Source: Novosphingobium sp. PC22D
Lineage (GTDB): Bacteria > Pseudomonadota > Alphaproteobacteria > Sphingomonadales > Sphingomonadaceae
Assembly (NCBI RefSeq): GCF_002556635.1
Contig: NZ_MWMO01000020.1
Coordinates: forward strand, 16,176-80,175
Direction: 5' to 3'
DNA length: 64,000 nucleotides
Under the pieces are notes generated by a model, which saw only the letters and a list, made by a program, of their open reading frames with translations, did not search any database and had not been told where the DNA came from. A program made the position numbers and the translations under genes. Shown in pieces: positions 18,101-24,357 of this stretch. Within the stretch, counting starts at the first letter, position 1. Each line of letters opens with the position of its first letter.

Positions 18101-19577
18101 GCGCATCGCCGCCCTGGCTGGTGTCGTTGGCGCCGTTTCCGTAGGCATCGAGCGTGATGTCGAACGCCGAAATCAGGCCGCTGTCGGCCAGGATCGTGAT
18201 GTTTCCGCCCTGCGCAGGGGTGCCGGGATCATCCGAACTGCCGTCGGCATAGACCGTGAGCTGGTCGGCGAAGACGATCGAGGCGCCCGACCGCGTCTCG
18301 ATGTTGACGTCCGCGCCATTGGGTGAACCCGTCGCATCGATGAACAGCGACGTCCCCGTCGACTGGAAGGCGATCTCGGCGTCGCCATCGGCGATGATCT
18401 CGGTCAGCCTGTCGGCGTCGAGCGTGACGCGGCCCTCGAAGGTCACCGAGCGGTTGACGCCGGGAACGACGCTGATCGTGTCGGTCGCGAAGGCATCGAC
18501 CCGGTTCTGGAAGACGCCGGGGCCGATCGTCATGCTGCCCAGGCTGTCGGTGGGCAGGTCGGTGAAGTCGTAGACGCTGTTCGCTTCGGCGCCCGCGCCT
18601 GACGAGAGGATGATCGCGCTGCCGTCGTCGCTGGCGATCGCCGCCGGCTCGTAGCCGATCGTGCCCGACAGCAGCATGGTCAGCGCGTCGTTCTTGGGGA
18701 TCGCGACCATGCGGATCTGCTTGACGTCCTGCGAGGACGTGCTCGCCGAGCCGGTCGTGGTTCCGGTATGGATGATGCCGTGGCCGCCGTCCTCGGCGTC
18801 GGGATCGTCGGTGCCGACGGTGACGTTGATGTCGATCAGCCCGGTGTTGATCGTCAGTTCGGCCTGCTCGGCCGCGACATAGGCAATCGGACCATCGGCG
18901 CTGACGTCGCCCGCCTGAACGATGCGCGGCGAGACGATCGCGAGATAGGAGGAACTGATCAGCGAGGCGGCGCCGTCGCCACTCTGGATCTCGACGCGCG
19001 AATCCGAATTCGCCGGTCCGGTGACCGAGAAGCGCCCGGCGAGGAAGTCGCCCGCGGCGTAGCTCGCATAGTCGACGTCGAGCGTGGTGAGCACGAGGCC
19101 CGCGACGTTGAAATCGGCGTTCGGGCCGATGACGATGCCGTTGGGCGAATAGAACCAGATCTCGCCGAGCGACGAATTGACGGTGCCGTCCATGCTGATC
19201 GACTGGCCGTTGACGTCGGGCAGGATGCGGTTGAGGACGACGAAGCGGCCCGAAAAGCCGCTGCCGGTGTTGAAGTTGGCGGTCGTTCCGGTGGGCTGGA
19301 AGTCCCAGACGGTGGGCGTGGGAGTCGGAGCGGGCGTCGGACCCGGCGTCCAGTCGATCACGACTTCGTCCGAGGTCACCTCGACGGTGGTGGTGCCCGA
19401 TCCGTCGAAGAAGTCGGCCGTACCGACCTGAACTTCGTGCGAGCCCTGAAACGATTGCGCGCGCGCCGCCGAAGGCGCGACCGTGAGGCTCAGCACCAGC
19501 GCGAGCGTGCTGGTCCCGCCCAGGATGCGCGAGCGGCTCGGATGGAACTTGCGGCGGCGCAGGCTTTGCGATTTCAT
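12114..19577 (-). CDS. Giant two-partner-secretion exoprotein (TpsA, filamentous hemagglutinin-like)
   Basis: About 2487 residues. An Arg-rich extended signal peptide ends near SAARAQSFQG. The TPS domain (about 45-200) contains EIWFYSPNGIVIGPNADF, the NPNG-like motif recognised by TpsB. A very long Gly/Ser/Thr-rich repetitive body (GGTASLTV, GGSASVTV units) is expected to form a right-handed beta-helix. Pro-Thr tracts lie in the TPS domain, at 16701-16841, at 14826-14867 and, longest, at 12360-12725. The acidic C-terminal tail has a Cys pair (ENCGEDDSDRCEQGGS). The ATG at 19577 follows the tpsB stop by 2 nt; 19592 is an alternative. It is probably a surface adhesin or scaffold; no toxin domain was recognised. 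Confidence 0.85.
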   Translation of the reverse strand: MKSQSLRRRKFHPSRSRILGGTSTLALVLSLTVAPSAARAQSFQGSHEVQVGTADFFDGSGTTTVEVTSDEVVIDWTPGPTPAPTPTPTVWDFQPTGTTANFNTGSGFSGRFVVLNRILPDVNGQSISMDGTVNSSLGEIWFYSPNGIVIGPNADFNVAGLVLTTLDVDYASYAAGDFLAGRFSVTGPANSDSRVEIQSGDGAASLISSSYLAIVSPRIVQAGDVSADGPIAYVAAEQAELTINTGLIDINVTVGTDDPDAEDGGHGIIHTGTTTGSASTSSQDVKQIRMVAIPKNDALTMLLSGTIGYEPAAIASDDGSAIILSSGAGAEANSVYDFTDLPTDSLGSMTIGPGVFQNRVDAFATDTISVVPGVNRSVTFEGRVTLDADRLTEIIADGDAEIAFQSTGTSLFIDATGSPNGADVNIETRSGASIVFADQLTVYADGSSDDPGTPAQGGNITILADSGLISAFDITLDAYGNGANDTSQGGDARGGTIDVAVDNGGTIEASYLSLATPGFGGYAFVGEGPETGVGGSGTGGTVSVRTIEGSIDVSSVFISANGFGGFGGAQGGSAQGGNASVEVSGGADQTWDFLDINANAEAGSSVNGSLGGDAQGGTASLTVTGASTLDVTFGVDLSAGAFSENFGQPNAVDGGSASVTVGPGSTLTIGDALTVGASARVSGGEGSPDPADSSPNLTGGSASLAVAGGSVTAASVTISGSARGSGALTSAGTVQGGTASVTVSDGGSLATTGQSQVGALTLTPTPTSGAGNLIIDARAFGARGGSTPADVIGGTANLVVSGSALNIVDSIVVTADAGETDFSFAPPPPDGVGFNATGGEATFDTYAGVSETRVTADNLFVFARGNASAEYDGTAGGIGQGGTATAQLRSGTVLIGELVAVEAQGVGGDTVLPTPTPTPTPTPTPTPTPTPTPTPTPTPTPTPTPTPTPTPTPTPTPTPAVAGGLGEGGAARLVVEDGLFEVLEANIDASGQGGLSEIGDSGAGIGGTAAFVSNGGTTNVLGNGDDTFGLIAVRATGESLDADAGDAGTAQGGTASFSGTGGDVSTDGIRIDATATGGSATSGGAGGTATGGTASLTATSALAVRVFGTVLVDADALYGSGAAFNPATNQAGSATVSAAGGSIETDFDIGLSAEAQRAPTIVEGFTGANATGGVVTVSAIDGGEIIAGGDLAASARAEGGDRFGGSGGAGSGQGGSARVEAANGGTITAGGSEIGLYIDVSGRGGESYAAAEPGGDGTGGDITLDVDGGSIDSSLGIGFYAAGRGGSNISDGAGGNGGDGLGGTFDGEVSGGGSVTTSGGFNFDGSGIGGFGDTLGGTGTGGGPSTFAIGTSGEMTVSGGFSLIVAGVGGDTNEGTAGDGTGGAITATAGPGTLTVGTDLTVNADGTGGEAFDAGTMGNAEGGTAAFDVTGATVAVSGDVSVTADAFTDFDPQPGTTGGDAAGGTARLSASAGSFTATGGSTAISARGVAGYGSGADTTGGNAIGGTATLRSTGGTITLDDATVDATAEFASSPAAVDPAEGGTAQVIADGGTIRVASLVVTAPATQNTDTPTPTPTPTPTPTPSPALTRDAQGGTVLVTARNSGLLEVSGTLDTDSGAETGLFGSSFGSGTGGSSEIIAGTGGTISVVGIATMQANGRGGRDGDGTGGSVLLAENGGTLTFGSDVRLEALGFGGNSNVSGGAGSGSGGDIGIELGGGQNTIGGDLVLDASGFGGIDALSNTGASQAGLIEITGSATNTDSFLQVGGSLFASANGRNARADGIGIAVSLDNIVLQVLGNSSLDATGDILLDFANAANFTTSGTLSVVSESLVSGTGQTTAGSNVTITAPDGIDLERLASGGTTLLTATDGPIAVSVDLRSAGQVTATGTDIELISLAGLDIAEANATDGDVFIRTVDDLVVDVVDPPARVDLISTDGSVTINTLVEGGSVFVSAETDIDISGEVIASEQANFDAGETFFLSGDAATVDSPVIRVFSSDIVLDSGSRLGVRRTSGQSTSSIELTNVNIDNPTYIGGTAGSDPAYSLDQDEFGRLAADDSIAISAAGDSPLTVIVRDLSFFYGDTGPIGSDGTVSIDTLGLLQVVGAVDLTAGGPLSTLALNAQRIEVVIDQNGLIRLLGDDVPSGRLTLSADEIFAATSAVIDDIDSATTTGQITALLDQPTSQGAVLTAGAITATADTGFYVQNTGVSTQYADREGILSDTLDIDTNGTTTIIAINGVVNDAAGLATEPFVVINGTPAPTATGFDDESTINGCIIGLASVGCVAPTPTPTPTPTPTPTPTPTPTPTPTPTPTPTPTPTPTPTPTPTPTPTPTPTPTPTPTPTPTPTPTPTPTPTPTPTPTPTPTPTPTPTPTPTPTPTPTPTPTPTPTPTPTPTPTPTPTPTPTPTEPPIVPDLPRDAELGELEEFEAPVDTQELIESDTVLIEFEESPPDSLLPLVDEPVTGVGNDDLWEENCGEDDSDRCEQGGS
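12360..12725 (-). repeat. 61-unit hexanucleotide repeat coding a Pro-Thr dipeptide tract
   Basis: This is 366 bp of degenerate hexamers (GTCGGT, GTCGGC, GTTGGC on the plus strand), read on the minus strand as 61 uninterrupted Pro-Thr pairs. A Cys pair (GCIIGLASVGC) lies just before it and the acidic C-terminal tail after it. Unit loss or gain by strand slippage would change linker length by two residues without breaking the frame. Confidence 0.95.
14826..14867 (-). repeat. Short Pro-Thr tract inside tpsA (7 units)
   Basis: Forty-two bases encode seven Thr-Pro pairs between two repeat blocks of the TpsA body. It is the same hexamer type as the C-terminal tract. Confidence 0.9.
16701..16841 (-). 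repeat. Internal Pro-Thr tract of tpsA (47 residues)
   Basis: This is 141 bp of hexamers encoding an uninterrupted Pro(Thr-Pro)23 segment between GGDTVL and AVAGGLGEGG. It separates two glycine-rich beta-helical blocks of the exoprotein and is probably a rigid extended hinge. Confidence 0.92.
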
Positions 19578-19579
19578 CG

Positions 19580-21385
19580 TCAGCGATCCCATGGCGCCAG
19601 CAGCGCTCGCAGATTGAACAGCACCCGCACGTCGCCGCGCTCGGTCTCGAACGGTGCCTTCGTCAGGGGCGCCGCGACGGTCAGGCTGGCCTGGATGTGA
19701 TTGCCCCAACGGCCCCGCACCCCGCCGCCGACCGATTGCACGCTCTCCGGATCGTCGAAGGCGCCGCCGTCGCGGTTGGTCCAGACCCAGGCGGCGTCGA
19801 AGAAGGCGAACGGCTGGATGGTGAAGGCATCGACGCCGCGCGGCACGAGCTTGCCATAGCTCACTTCGAACGAGGCGCCGAGGCCGCTGTCGCCCAGCAC
19901 GCGCCCCGGATCATAGCCGCGCCCGACGGTGTAGTTGCTGACGCTGTACTGCTCGAAGCCGAGCAGCGCGTCGGGCGAATACTGGATGCGCGGCTCGACC
20001 GAGAGCGCGATCTCGGGCGTCGGGCGATACTGCGCCAGCCCCTCGAAACGCACGACGAAAGCCGAAGGATCGGCGAGGACGCGGCTGATCGGCACGTTGG
20101 GCGCGATGCAGTCGGTAATCGGCGAGCAGTCGTCGCTCGCGCCCAGGCCCGAAATCCCCTGCCGCAGTTCGAGCGCGCCGCGCAGCGACCACTTGGGTTC
20201 GAGGAACGAATAACCGCCGCGGCCGATGATGCTGTCGGCATCCATCGTCTCGCCCTCGATCCGGGCGTAGAACACGCGCAGCTTGTCCTCGGTGATCCGC
20301 GTCGATCCGAAGTCGACCGACTGGTCCACGATATCGAGCCCGCCGCCGACCATCACGCTCGCCTTGCGCGAGCGGAGCAGCGGGTAAGTCAGGCCGATGC
20401 CGCCGACGAGCGTCTTGGAGCTGAAATTGCCGCCTCCCGCCGATGGCTCGCTCTCACCGTAGAGGATATTGGCGCCAAGGCGCAGGCCGTCGGCGTTGAG
20501 CGCCAGGTCGTGCGCCGCCTGGACGACGACCTGCTCGTCGAAGTCGAGCGTCGCGAATCCGGCGAGGACGGTGCGGTCGCCCATGCCGATGAGGTCGTTG
20601 AACACGAGCTGGGCCGAAAGGTTCTCGCGTCCCACGGACTTCGAGCCATAGTTGCGGATGCCGACGGCCGCCTGGATCGGCGTGCGTTCGACGAGGACGT
20701 CGCCGATCACGTCGCCGCGCGCCCCGCCCTTGGCGGGACGCAGCGTCAGCCGCACGGCGTAGCCGGGCAGGTCGGAAAGCAGCAGCAAGTGCCGCTCGGC
20801 CTGGTCGGCGTTGAAATACTGTTCCTTGGTGAGCTTGGCGAGGTGGCGCTCGATCAGCTTTGCGCTGGGGCCGACGTCGCCGCGCGCCTGGACCTCGACG
20901 AGCCTGGCGATGAGCACGTCGAGCTGCACCGTGCCCGCCTTCTCGATCCGCTGCGGCGGGATCTGGACGGCGGCGAGGTAGCCCATCTCGCGCAGCATCG
21001 TCGCGGCGCGGTCACGCACTTCGCACAGTGTCGAGACCGGCACCTCGCGTCCGGCGAATTCCTGCCAGCTCGAGGCGAGCCGTTCGGGCGGAACGACCGC
21101 GAGCCCGCTGAACTCGACGCGGTCGAAGGTGACCATGGTATCGGCGAACGAGGGATCGGCGAGCGGGCAGGGGCCGCGCTCGATCTCACTGTCGACGGTG
21201 AGTTGCGGACCGCGCCGCTGCTCGCGCAAGGCGCCGTCGATGCCGAGTTCCTCGCGCGTCGGCGGGACGCTGGCCTGCTGCGCCTGGGCGGCACTCGCGA
21301 ACGAAAGCAGCGCGACCGCCGCGACGGCGGATGCGCGACCGCATCGGAGGCGGACAAACTTCGAGTGCGCCTTTGCGAAAGCCAA
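19580..21385 (-). CDS. TpsB outer-membrane transporter (ShlB/FhaC/HecB family)
   Basis: This 601-residue protein exports TpsA through the outer membrane. A signal peptide ends near SAAQA. The POTRA region (about 60-215) contains a segment like FSGLAVVPPERLASSW and the typical linker LLLSDLPGYAVRLTLRPAKG. The remainder is a 16-strand-type barrel with NYGSKSVGRENLSAQLVFND, LGLTYPLLRS-like strands and a C-terminal strand RVLFNLRALLAPWDR. Length and order match the family. The start is TTG at 21385 with AAGGGGGG seven bases upstream. It is separated from the upstream secreted-protein gene by 165 bp, so a promoter of its own is possible, and it is followed almost without gap by tpsA. Confidence 0.9.
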   Translation of the reverse strand: MAFAKAHSKFVRLRCGRASAVAAVALLSFASAAQAQQASVPPTREELGIDGALREQRRGPQLTVDSEIERGPCPLADPSFADTMVTFDRVEFSGLAVVPPERLASSWQEFAGREVPVSTLCEVRDRAATMLREMGYLAAVQIPPQRIEKAGTVQLDVLIARLVEVQARGDVGPSAKLIERHLAKLTKEQYFNADQAERHLLLLSDLPGYAVRLTLRPAKGGARGDVIGDVLVERTPIQAAVGIRNYGSKSVGRENLSAQLVFNDLIGMGDRTVLAGFATLDFDEQVVVQAAHDLALNADGLRLGANILYGESEPSAGGGNFSSKTLVGGIGLTYPLLRSRKASVMVGGGLDIVDQSVDFGSTRITEDKLRVFYARIEGETMDADSIIGRGGYSFLEPKWSLRGALELRQGISGLGASDDCSPITDCIAPNVPISRVLADPSAFVVRFEGLAQYRPTPEIALSVEPRIQYSPDALLGFEQYSVSNYTVGRGYDPGRVLGDSGLGASFEVSYGKLVPRGVDAFTIQPFAFFDAAWVWTNRDGGAFDDPESVQSVGGGVRGRWGNHIQASLTVAAPLTKAPFETERGDVRVLFNLRALLAPWDR

Positions 21386-21550
21386 CGAACCCCCCTTTCG
21401 CTGCCGCGCTTGATGACGCGTGACAGCCCCTTATTACGCCACCCCTGGCGCTTCCGTACTCCCACGGAAGCAGATATCAGCACCCGAGCTTTCCACCGAA
21501 GCGAAGGCAAGGTGCCAGCAGAACTGCCCGCGGGCAAGTTCTGTGTATCG
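21386..21550 (-). promoter_or_regulatory. Possible promoter region of the tpsB-cytochrome operon
   Basis: This 165-bp non-coding gap is the only sizeable break in the otherwise tight minus-strand gene series from 27.4 to 2.7 kb. I cannot name a consensus promoter in it, but its position makes an internal promoter or processing site plausible. Confidence 0.3.
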
Positions 21551-22258
21551 TCAACTGCTTGGTAATGCCATTGTATCGGTCAGCATTTGCAGTTGTGCCG
21601 TGCACTTGTTCGCAATCAGTGCACTTGCCAATTCCTCCGGCGTCTGCGGCTGTTCGGCGAGAACCACGAAAGTCACGTCGCGGCTCATGCCCTGTCCGCT
21701 GATGCGGTAGGTCGATCCGTTCGCGATGGCCGCGCCCGCCGGACGCCAGGTTCCGACATAGGCGTTGCTGTTGAACGAGACCGACGAATCACCCGATCCG
21801 TCGAGCGCGCTCACCGAATAGGACGAGGCGTTGGCGCCGTTCGGCCGCCAGATGCTCACCGCCCCTGGATTGACGATGCACATCCGCCCGTTGCCGGTCG
21901 CATCGACATTCCAGATGTTGGTGTTGCGCGCGGTGCTGCCCGAGCCGCGCACCGCTCCGGTCCGGACGCGCGACGGCCGGACCAGCGCGTTGAAGGCCAT
22001 CGTGCGCGGGGGCATCCCCGATGCGCCGACCTTTTGCGCGCCCGGACCGCGCAGGACGCGGGTTCCGCTGCCGTCGAGGATGGTGACCGAATCGCCCGCG
22101 CGCAGCGTGATCGACGCCGAATCGTCGAGCTTGGTGCCTGCCGGATACTTGCTGGCCGATGGACCGCTCGAGGCCACCACGATTCCCGCCATCGCCATGT
22201 GCGGCAATGCCAGGGTCGTGGCCGCAAGCAGTACTGCCGCTCCCTTACCCCAGTACAT
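21551..22258 (-). CDS. Secreted protein of CHAT/TPS locus, family not recognised
   Basis: This protein of about 235 residues begins with a clear signal peptide (GAAVLLAATTLALPHMAMA). A segment with FecR-like flavour follows (GTKLDDSASITLRAGDSVTILDGSGTRVL, shown only in part: AGDSVTILDGSGTRVL). Then come an Arg/Ser-rich linker and a beta-rich region with WNVDATGNGRMCIV and SIWRPN. Two Cys residues (CIV and NKCTAQ) could form a disulfide. ATG at 22258 has GAAAGGGA at good spacing; in-frame ATGs at 22264 and 22276 are alternatives. It overlaps the end of the cyclase gene. The function is unknown; a periplasmic regulator or chaperone for the TPS exoprotein is only a guess. Confidence 0.65.
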   Translation of the reverse strand: MYWGKGAAVLLAATTLALPHMAMAGIVVASSGPSASKYPAGTKLDDSASITLRAGDSVTILDGSGTRVLRGPGAQKVGASGMPPRTMAFNALVRPSRVRTGAVRGSGSTARNTNIWNVDATGNGRMCIVNPGAVSIWRPNGANASSYSVSALDGSGDSSVSFNSNAYVGTWRPAGAAIANGSTYRISGQGMSRDVTFVVLAEQPQTPEELASALIANKCTAQLQMLTDTMALPSS

Positions 22259-24353
22259 ATGCATTGTCCCTTTCACACTCCGAAAGTCTTTTTAGCAGAC
22301 ACAGTAATGCCCTGTCAGCAGGATGCTTGTCTGTGAGCTTTCGCACTATCGCGATCGATTCTTCCGGATCGGAACTCAAAACCGCCATCGCCCGCGTCAG
22401 TTCGGCGCGATCTTCTTCGGGAAATTGCGGAGCTGGCTCGAATAGCTCGACCGGGCTGGCGCGCCCGCGCAGCGTCACGCGGCCCATCGGCCGCCACCAG
22501 TCGAGCCCCGAACGCTCGGCGAACTCGCGGCTCGCCATGACCGCCGAGTCGAGCGCCTTGTTGGCCGATTCGAGCCGCGCCGCAGTGTTCATCGCATCGC
22601 CGAGCGCGGTGTACTGGATGCGGCGCTCGCCGCCGAAGTTGCCGACCACCGCTTCGCCGAAATGCATGCCGACGCGGGTCTTGCCCACACGCGGCATGCC
22701 CGGCGCCATGCTCTTGCGGAAGTCCTCGCCCGCCTGCCACATCGCATAGCCGGCGAGCGCGGCCTTGCGGCCGTCGTCGGGCCGTGAGATCGGCGCGCCC
22801 CAGAACGCGACCACCGCGTCGCCGACGTACTTGTCGATGATCCCGCCATGCTCGAGCACGACCGCGCTCAGCCGATCGAGATAGTCGTTGAGCAGCTTGG
22901 CGACCTGCTCGGGCGCGAGCTGATGCGACAGCTCGGTAAAGCCTTCCAGGTCGCTGAACAGGATGAACAGCTCACGTTTGGCGCCGCTGAGCGCGAGCCG
23001 GTCGGGATGGTCGATGATCTCCTGCGCGATGTCCTCGGGCAGGTACTTGCCGAGCGCGGTCTGCGCGAACTGCCGCTCGACCGCGCTCGATGCGCGCACC
23101 AGCGAGGACACCGCGAACAGCCCCAGCGCCCAGGCGATGATCCAGCCCACCGCGGGCAGGCCGAGCGTGTCGAAGCCCTGCGCCTGCATCGAGAACGGGA
23201 TGCCGGCGATGAGGCCGAGCTGAAGCACCAGGAACGGCATCATCCGCGAGATCCGCGTCTCGATGAGGCTGGTGAGCCCCGCCGCGACCACCCACAGGAT
23301 CGCCGCGAGCCAAAGCTGCCACGGCGCGAGGTGGGGCAGCGTCGCTCCGTCGAGCATCTGCGAGATCATCGTCGCGTGGACCCGGATTCCGGGCGGCGCC
23401 GGCGAGAGATCCTCGATCGGCCGGACGCAAGACTCGGTACCGTCCGCGGCCTCCTGCATCTGGCAGTCGGGGAGGAAGGGCGTGAAAGCCGTTTCCACCC
23501 GGTCGGTATCGACGATCTCGCCGCCGATGAGCACGTAGCGGCCGCGCACCTGCTGCGCGATCTGCTGCGACAACTCGGGGATCTCGAGCAGCGCCGGGTC
23601 GGCGAAGAGATCGATCTCGAGCGCCGAATAGATCGGCGCCTCGGTCGCTGGCAATCGATAGCGGATCGCGCCGGAATAGCGATCGAAAGGCTTCCAAGCG
23701 GGGTCGCCGGCCTTCTCCAGCATGGCCTTGCCGAGCAGCAGGGGAAAGCCGGGCAGCCGCTCGGGCCAGCGCCGTGCGACGCCATCCTCGTAGTTGAGCC
23801 GGATGCTCGCCGGACCCGCGCGCGTGCCCTTCAGCGCGTCGAGGAAGGCATCGAGGTAGGCCTGCTGCTCGTAGACGATGTTCTGCGCGTTGCCCTCGAA
23901 GGTGGTGTAGCCGATGCTGACCGGGGTCTTCATCGCGCGCAGCGCCGCGATCAGTTCGGCGTCCTCGGCTTGCGGCTGGTCGAACAGGATGTCGATGCCG
24001 ATCGCCTTCGCGCCCATCGTGTCGAGCTGGCGCAAGGCGCGCGCGAGCATCCCGCGATCGAGCGGCGAACGCTTTTCGGCCTTGATCAGGGTCTGTTCGG
24101 TATAGGCGACGATCAGGACCCGCTCGTCCTGCGGCACGTGCTCGGCGGTCTGGAACGCGCGCACGTCGTAAAGCGAGCGCTCGGCGTCGCTGAACGCGGG
24201 CAGATACCAGCTATAGCGCGCGATCAGCAGCGCGAGCAGCAAGACGACGCCGGTGCTCGCCATGCGCAGCGCGCTGGCGGCCCGGACGCTGCGCCAGCCC
24301 TTGCGGAGCAGGTCAAGGCTCCCGCCCCGCGTCGATCCCTCGGCCGGAGCCAT
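22245..24353 (-). CDS. CHASE2-domain membrane adenylate cyclase (class III)
   Basis: This 702-residue protein has an N-terminal membrane segment (about 28-50), an extracytoplasmic CHASE2 sensor domain (about 55-330; AIGIDILFDQP is typical), several hydrophobic segments (about 340-430), and a class III cyclase domain (about 460-640). Both metal-binding Asp are present (LFSDLEGF, YVGDAVVAFW). The Lys of DKYVGDA and the Asp of YTALGDAMNTAARLE are the residues that select adenine, and the Asn-Arg pair of the transition-state site is in place. It should make cAMP in response to an envelope signal. It lies 4 bp after the CHAT gene and overlaps the next gene, indicating co-transcription. Confidence 0.88.
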   Translation of the reverse strand: MAPAEGSTRGGSLDLLRKGWRSVRAASALRMASTGVVLLLALLIARYSWYLPAFSDAERSLYDVRAFQTAEHVPQDERVLIVAYTEQTLIKAEKRSPLDRGMLARALRQLDTMGAKAIGIDILFDQPQAEDAELIAALRAMKTPVSIGYTTFEGNAQNIVYEQQAYLDAFLDALKGTRAGPASIRLNYEDGVARRWPERLPGFPLLLGKAMLEKAGDPAWKPFDRYSGAIRYRLPATEAPIYSALEIDLFADPALLEIPELSQQIAQQVRGRYVLIGGEIVDTDRVETAFTPFLPDCQMQEAADGTESCVRPIEDLSPAPPGIRVHATMISQMLDGATLPHLAPWQLWLAAILWVVAAGLTSLIETRISRMMPFLVLQLGLIAGIPFSMQAQGFDTLGLPAVGWIIAWALGLFAVSSLVRASSAVERQFAQTALGKYLPEDIAQEIIDHPDRLALSGAKRELFILFSDLEGFTELSHQLAPEQVAKLLNDYLDRLSAVVLEHGGIIDKYVGDAVVAFWGAPISRPDDGRKAALAGYAMWQAGEDFRKSMAPGMPRVGKTRVGMHFGEAVVGNFGGERRIQYTALGDAMNTAARLESANKALDSAVMASREFAERSGLDWWRPMGRVTLRGRASPVELFEPAPQFPEEDRAELTRAMAVLSSDPEESIAIVRKLTDKHPADRALLCLLKRLSECERDNAYVLG

Positions 24354-24357
24354 CGGA

